DNA of 12,812 bases from Chlamydomonas sphaeroides. Lineage: Eukaryota; Chlorophyta; Chlorophyceae; Chlamydomonadales; Chlamydomonadaceae. The notes under the pieces are model-generated. The model saw only the letters and a program-made list of their open reading frames with translations. It was not told the origin of the DNA and did not search any database. Every line of letters starts with the position of its first letter. Positions within the stretch are counted from its first letter, which is position 1. Shown here piece after piece: positions 7,976-12,812 of the stretch. The translations under genes were made by a program, and so were the position numbers. The stretch covers positions 18,340 to 31,151 of the forward strand of contig BDDC01001210.1 of the NCBI GenBank assembly GCA_001662425.1, in the 5' to 3' direction.

Positions 7976-10900
7976 TCACATGTGCTTAGGCCCAATGACC
8001 CCGAACATCTCCAGCAGCTCGAAGATGCCCAGCACCACCTCGATCACGATGAGCCAGATCACCACCAGCTCCAGCCGGTTGCCGTGGCGGTTCTCCTCCT
8101 GCGCGCGGAGCAGCTCCAGCAGCTCCTGCGAGCGAGAGACGTGGGGGCCAGCGGCACGGGCCTGGTCAGCGCGTGGAGGTGCTTGGGGCACTCAGGGCAC
8201 TTGGGGCAGGCCCATGCTCCGGGTGAGCCGCCGCCCATGCGCGGCCCAGCTGTTACCGGGCAGGCGGCAGCGGCACGCACGCAGCCGAGGGCTTGGACTC
8301 GTCGCAAGGCTGCCTGGAGGCGGTGCGCCCACCGCCGCACCTCCCCGCCCCCCCTCCCCCCCCGCCCTCAGCCCGCCGCCCACCTGGATCACGTCAAAGC
8401 GGCCGTTGAGCTGCTCCACGCGGGTGCTCAGCTCCACGTAGGCGCTGATGCGGACGTACAGCGCCTGCAGCTGGTCGGGCGCGTACCTGGAGGAAGGCGG
8501 GAGGAGGCAGGGGAATGGAAGGGTCAGGGCGGCGGCCAGGCATGAGACGTTGGGGGAGAGTGTGCGGCTCACGGCGCCAGCGGTGTCGTGCCGTTGTGGC
8601 AAAAGTGGCCGGCGCCCGCGTTGGCTTGTGCCGGCCTCGTGGCAACCGCGCACACGGCCCACGTACGGCGCCTCCATGGCGGACACAGCGAGGTGGCCAG
8701 CGGCTGCCGCGCCGCCGGCAGCTTCCCAGCGGCTTCCCAAGCTGCCGGCAGCGCAGCCTGCCGGTGCTGTGCCGGATCGCCTCCAGGCCGGCCCGGGCCA
8801 CGGGCGTACAGAGTGCGAGCGAGCTGCCGACGCAGCCCGCCCCCTGCCTATGTCTGGAAACCCTGATCCCCCCCACCCCACCAGAAGAACTCGGGTGTGC
8901 CCAGCACGCTGCCCAGCAGGTTGACGCCGCGCTTGAGCACGAACACCTGCGGGCGAACGGGCGGAGCGGGCGGGCGTGGAGCGGAGCGGAGCATGCGTAC
9001 AGGGCGCCGAGCAGAGCGTTCGGTCCGAGAGCGGCCGCAGGTGTCATGGCAGGCCCATCGCGCGCGTCCGCTATCCGACACAAACACCGCGGTCGCCGCG
9101 CGGCCCCCGGGAGAGCCGCACTCCCGGCCCGCTTCCCGGCCCGCGTCCCGCGTGTCGTCCTCACCCTCCCCAGCAGCTGGCCGATCTCCTTGTTGGTCAT
9201 GGCCACCTTGCCCTCCGCAGCCAGCTCCTCAGGCAGCGGCCGCGTCTCGGCCACCAGCGTCGCGACCGCCTGCGGGGGTGACGGGGGCCCACCGCCGGGC
9301 GTTTGTCACGCTGGGACGCGGAAAGGCATCTTAACGCGGCGGCGACACCCGTGCCGCGTAAGCCGCACAGATGCTCCCCGCCCGCCCTCCCTTCCCCTCC
9401 CCTGCCTTCCTCCCTCCCTCCCTGCCCCGCCTACCTTTTCGTACACGCTCATCTTGGTGGACTGCGCCAGCGCATAGCTGACCGCCAGCAGCGTGGCGGT
9501 GTCGCAGCACTGCCGCACGTGCAGCAGCACCGTGTCGTCCGCGATCTGGGGGCAGGGAATCCAGAGGGTGACGCATGGGTCCGCCATGTGGGCGGCAAGC
9601 CACGGCTCGCACGCTTGGGCGCCTGGGTTGGCCAGACGGCAGCTCAGCTGCGGGGCTACGTCGTGGCGAGCGCACGCCGCAGACCCGCGAGCCACCCGGC
9701 CCAACCAGCGCGCCGGCCCTGGGCCGCCCCACGGCACGGCCCGCTACACGCCGCGCCGCTCCCAGGCGCAGCCAGGCGCTAAGGGCGCGCCGCGGGCGAC
9801 GGCGCGTCACGCCGCACACAGCGCCGGCCGCACCTGCGGCGGAAAGGACAGCACCGAGAAGGGCCCCGCCACCTCGGCAGCCGGCGCCGGCACAGCGGGC
9901 ACGGCCGGCGACGCCACCGCCACAGGAGCCGGCACGACGCCGCGCTCCGCTCGCCGCGTCGGCCGCCGGCTGCTGACCGTGCCGCCCCCTCCGCCGGTGC
10001 CCGCGCCCTCCTCCTCCACCGCCGCCGCCGCCGCCGCGACCACTGCCGGCGGCAGCGGCGGCTGCACCACGGCGGGGCCCGCAGCCGCGCCCACCGCCGC
10101 CACCGCGAGCGGGTTGGTGGTGTACGTGGCCCGGAACACGTCCACCTCGACGTCGCGCTCCGGCAGCGGCCGCACCGCGCACTCGAGCGCCACGCCCCTC
10201 GCTAGCTCGCGCTCCTGGTCGGGCGCCATGTTCCAGCAGGCCAGCACGCCGTAGTCGAAGAAGAACACGTCCGAGCCTGCGTTAGGGAGGAGGGAGCGAG
10301 CGCGCCAGCAAGGGTGGGAGGTTGGAGGGCGAGCACGGCTGCGACCGCGTCACGCGATCGCCCGCAGCTCGCCCGGCTGCACCACCGCAGCGGCCGTGCA
10401 GGCAGGGGGGCCGTGAGCCAGCAGGCGGCAGTGTGATCACCCGCGGCCCTCGGTCGCTGCCCGCTCACCTGGCGTCCCCTCGCGTCCCCGCACAACCTGG
10501 CAGTGGATCACGTCGGGGTACTTGCGTACGGCAGCGCTGCCGTACAGGCCCTTGAGGTGCGCCTCCAGCTGCCGGCGGTCGAAGGAGGAGGCCACGGCAT
10601 AAAAGGCGGTGCGGATGGTGGTGGTGATCACCAGCCCCGCGGAAGGCGCGGTCGCCTTGGAAGGCGCCGACGAGGCGCTGGCGGCGCCATTGCGGGCGGC
10701 AGGGGCAGCGGCGCCGACGCCAGCGTCCCCGGCGGCGGCATGGGGCATGTCCAGAGGCGGCGTGGCGTCGCCGCGGCCGAGCGCGTCGGCGAGTAGCTGC
10801 GCGTCGCTTCCGTCGCGCGAGGACGATGCGATCCACGAGGGCCTGCAAGGCCAGGGCACCGACGGCAGGATTCGTGCGGTCAGCAGCTGGGGGCTCTGCT

Positions 10901-11632
10901 GGGGCTGGGCTGGGTGGGCGCCCGCAGGGCCCGCGGCAGCGGCCCGGGTCGGCATGGGGCCCTTTGCGCCCGACAGCCCGCGAGCCGCTGGGGCAGGCCC
11001 CGTCGGCACGCGCTGCGTTGCTACGAGTGCGGGCGCGCGGGAGACCCTGGCAGCAGCCATACCGGGAGCTGTGGCGCCCGCATCAGTCCATGGAGGGTTA
11101 TGAGGGCCCGCAGGGGCTGGCGAAGGAATCAAGACATTCATAGTCGTTTGTAGCAACTTGGCAACCCCAGTTCAGTCGTGGCGGCGCCCTTACCAGTCCA
11201 TCGAGTTGTCCATGGAGGTTACGGAGGAGTTGTCTGCGCCGAATTCCCGTCGTATGGCGAGGAGGGGGTCGGCGGGAGTCAGGGGCATGTTTGCGCGAGG
11301 GGTATCCCCTGGGCCCCTGGAGCAAATGAGGGCACCTGAGCCCCCCGCCCCGCACCTCTAGACTGCTCACCCATCACGCCAGCTGATTGGAGCGCCTCCT
11401 CCACTGCCGCTGCCTTCCTCGAGTCCACCGCCCCCCGGTCGCTCGCGGGCGCGGCTGCGATACGGAAGCCGGTGCTCCCGCCGTCGCCAAGGCGTGGGAA
11501 CTGCCAGCGAGGAAGGGCGGATGTGACGAGCGTGCGGGCTCGGGCACCGCCGGCGTGCCGGCCGGCGTGGATGTGACGCCGCATGTGGCAGCTGGGCGCC
11601 CCCGCACAGGGCCAGCCAGCGGGCGCCATCAT
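7976..11632 (-). CDS. DUF155 / RMD1-RMND1-like protein, probable organelle membrane protein
   Basis: Exons in transcript order: 11632-11371, 11308-11194, 10842-10469, 10276-9834, 9545-9435, 9269-9165, 8946-8882, 8486-8384, 8125-7976. All introns are GT-AG and phases agree, giving 575 residues. Residues 1-88 are rich in Arg, His and Ala with few acids, like an organelle presequence. The DUF155 domain starts near 196 (VITTTIRTAFYAVA), with DVFFFDYGVLACW (253-265), SYALAQSTKMSVYEK (421-435), NLLGSVLGTPEFFWYAPD (479-496) and YVELSTRVEQLNGRFDVIQ (508-526), then the hallmark basic helix and membrane segment RLELVVIWLIVIEVVLGIF (543-561). The family includes yeast Rmd1, human RMND1 (a mitochondrial inner-membrane factor needed for mitochondrial translation) and Arabidopsis RRG. 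An Ala/Pro/Gly-rich insert (about 307-386) interrupts the domain. The first two exons and the acceptor at 10843 are less certain: an acceptor at the CCAG near 11047-11050 also keeps frame. Mitochondrial location is inferred. Confidence 0.88.
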
Positions 11633-12398
11633 GTATGCAAGCTGATGTGTGTCAAAGCAGCGAGAAATAGGTTGACGAGCGTGTTGGAATAGCGCGCGAG
11701 CGCTTGCACGCGAGACTGGGCGTTGAAGGTAACTCAGAACATGCAACAGTGAAGATTCCCAATCATACGCTTCTAGCTAGTTGGCGCAGAGCTTCTGCAC
11801 CAAGTGACGATGGTGTCGGGAGGTTGGAATAATGTCTGTGGTTAATACGCCCTGGTGCCGCGTTGGCTCTGACAGCGACGCAAGTAGGTTGCAGCAAGAC
11901 GGGCAGTGAAGCCACCGCTGTATGCAGGTGCTATTGCCGTGCAAGCGAGTGGTCGGCGACCGAGCTCGGCGACGTTCGGCCGCACGCGCCACGCACTGAA
12001 CGGCGCTGAAACTTGAGACAGATTTGAACTGAAATCCTCAGCATAAGCTTCGCGGGGCGCTGTGTCCGCCGACACACCGACGACGTCACGCACTCCCACC
12101 TCGACCCAGGGGTGGACCCCCCGAACGCACCTCTCGCCCCCGATGCCGCCTGCCACCCTCTGGCACCTGCACTTTCTGCAGTGCCCATCATCAAACGCAA
12201 CACGTGCACCAGCCGCACCCCACGGCCGCGTCCGCGTCCCACCCAGCATCATGACACCCCGGCGCCCGGCGTCCGACCGTGCCGTCCGACCCAGCCAGCC
12301 TCAGGTTGATTCCGACCCCGCTAACACCAGACAGCCTCCGCCCCAATCCTGATTCCCCAAAGCCCCAGCGCTCGAACCACCACATCCCCTGCAGCGCA
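11633..12398 (-). promoter_or_regulatory. Upstream region (5' UTR and promoter) of the DUF155 gene
   Basis: This stretch precedes the ATG ATG at 11632-11627 on the minus strand. I see no TATA box and no recognised gene. A minimal upstream frame ATG TTC TGA lies at 11742-11734 and would be a uORF if transcription starts beyond it. The frame of the main gene stays open upstream for about 49 codons to a TAG near 11777 but has no ATG. The segment 11640-11900 is less GC-rich than the genes; 12060-12360 is C-rich on the plus strand with an ACGTCA motif near 12084. Promoter position is inferred from gene direction only. Confidence 0.4.
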
Positions 12399-12467
12399 TC
12401 ACACCGCCGAAGCCACGGCCTCGTCCTGTGACGAGGCTGCCTCCGCCCCCGCATTGTCCAGCTGCGC
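12399..12467 (-). CDS. Possible last exon of an unidentified minus-strand gene (partial)
   Basis: On the minus strand an acceptor ccgctgcag (ending at 12468) is followed by 22 codons, AQLDNAGAEAASSQDEAVASAV, and TGA at 12401-12399. Codons mostly end in G or C, as in the two sure genes. The flank further right (12470-12600) would be intron. No homology is recognised, no minus-strand TGTAA lies between here and 11640, and the frame is short, so chance is a real alternative. Confidence 0.22.
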   Translation of the reverse strand, partial: AQLDNAGAEAASSQDEAVASAV

Positions 12468-12533
12468 CTGCAGCGGCAAGGGTGGAGAGAGCGGCGGGGG
12501 AAGGGTGTGGTGAGGGCGCTAGCTTAAGCACTG

Positions 12534-12579
12534 CAACCACCCCACACACGACATCACAACCACCCCACACATGACATCA
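12534..12579. repeat. Two 23-nt tandem copies
   Basis: CAACCACCCCACACACGACATCA at 12534-12556 is repeated at 12557-12579 with one change (CACG to CATG), and a CAATG stub follows. It lies just beyond the possible exon at 12399-12467, in what would be its upstream intron. Confidence 0.85.
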
Positions 12580-12740
12580 CAATGAAAGAGCAAAAAGAAA
12601 AAACGGGCCGCAGAGGGAGCGACAGCAGCCGGACGAACACCCCCAACACGCAGGGGTGGCGGCAGCTGTGCGTGAGCCAATGCGGGTGGGGCGGGGCCAC
12701 AGCATGCCGCATGCCGCAAGACCTCTCTTTCCTTCAACCC

Positions 12741-12812
12741 CGCCGCCCTGCCCGCTGCCCTGCCCGCTGCCCTGCCCGCTGCCCTGCCCGCTGCCCTGCC
12801 CGCTGCCCTGCC
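12741..12812. repeat. 12-mer minisatellite running off the window
   Basis: Five exact copies of CGCTGCCCTGCC at 12753-12812 follow one copy with a single change (CGCCGCCCTGCC, 12741-12752). The array continues past the right edge, so its full length is unknown. A 12-nt unit would keep reading frame if it were coding, but no surrounding coding evidence is seen. Confidence 0.9.

Noticed and set aside
7623..8441. A 272-codon open frame on the plus strand over the DUF155 3' end
   Set aside because: It is antisense to the DUF155 exons and includes translated simple repeats (HRTAPHRT type).
11098..11370. A 90-codon minus-strand frame starting in the intron after exon 1 of the DUF155 gene
   Set aside because: It begins inside the donor site of exon 1 (gtgagcag) and overlaps exon 2 in a frame that does not connect to the domain exons.
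12741..12812. CRISPR-like regular repeats
   Set aside because: The units are contiguous 12-mers with no spacers; this is a minisatellite.

Overview
The window looks like nuclear DNA of a Chlamydomonas-type (volvocine/chlorophycean) green alga. It is very GC-rich, its genes are cut by many introns of about 60 to 400 nt, the codons end mostly in G or C, and the algal polyadenylation signal TGTAA lies downstream of both main genes. This assignment is inference from composition and gene style; no species was identified.

Layout: (1) 1-5913, plus strand: the larger, 3' part of a gene for a GH13 protein of the glycogen/starch branching-enzyme type. Its 5' end lies left of the window. Eighteen secure exons (398-5913) join into 528 codons plus stop; all splice phases agree. 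Two introns use GC-AG borders and several exons are micro-exons of 11, 20, 27 and 33 nt. (2) 5914 to about 6780: its 3' UTR, with TGTAA at 6762. (3) About 6780-7515: a gap between convergent genes, less GC-rich, with small hairpins and no convincing gene. (4) 7531-11632, minus strand: a complete nine-exon gene for a 575-residue DUF155 (RMD1/RMND1-like) protein with a basic N-terminal presequence and a C-terminal membrane segment; its TGTAA signal is at 7531-7535. (5) 11633-12398: upstream region of that gene. (6) 12399-12812: a possible last exon of another minus-strand gene and two tandem repeats, the second running off the window.

The two main genes are convergent and do not appear to form a pathway. 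The first would act on alpha-glucans (starch, probably in the plastid); the second belongs to a family tied to mitochondrial translation and membranes. I found no mobile element with clear ends, RNA gene, CRISPR array or bacterial-type system. The most unusual points are the micro-exon and GC-AG intron architecture of the branching-enzyme-like gene, an intron able to fold on a perfect 18-bp purine/pyrimidine stem next to an 11-nt exon, and a duplicated exon-end motif at the left edge.
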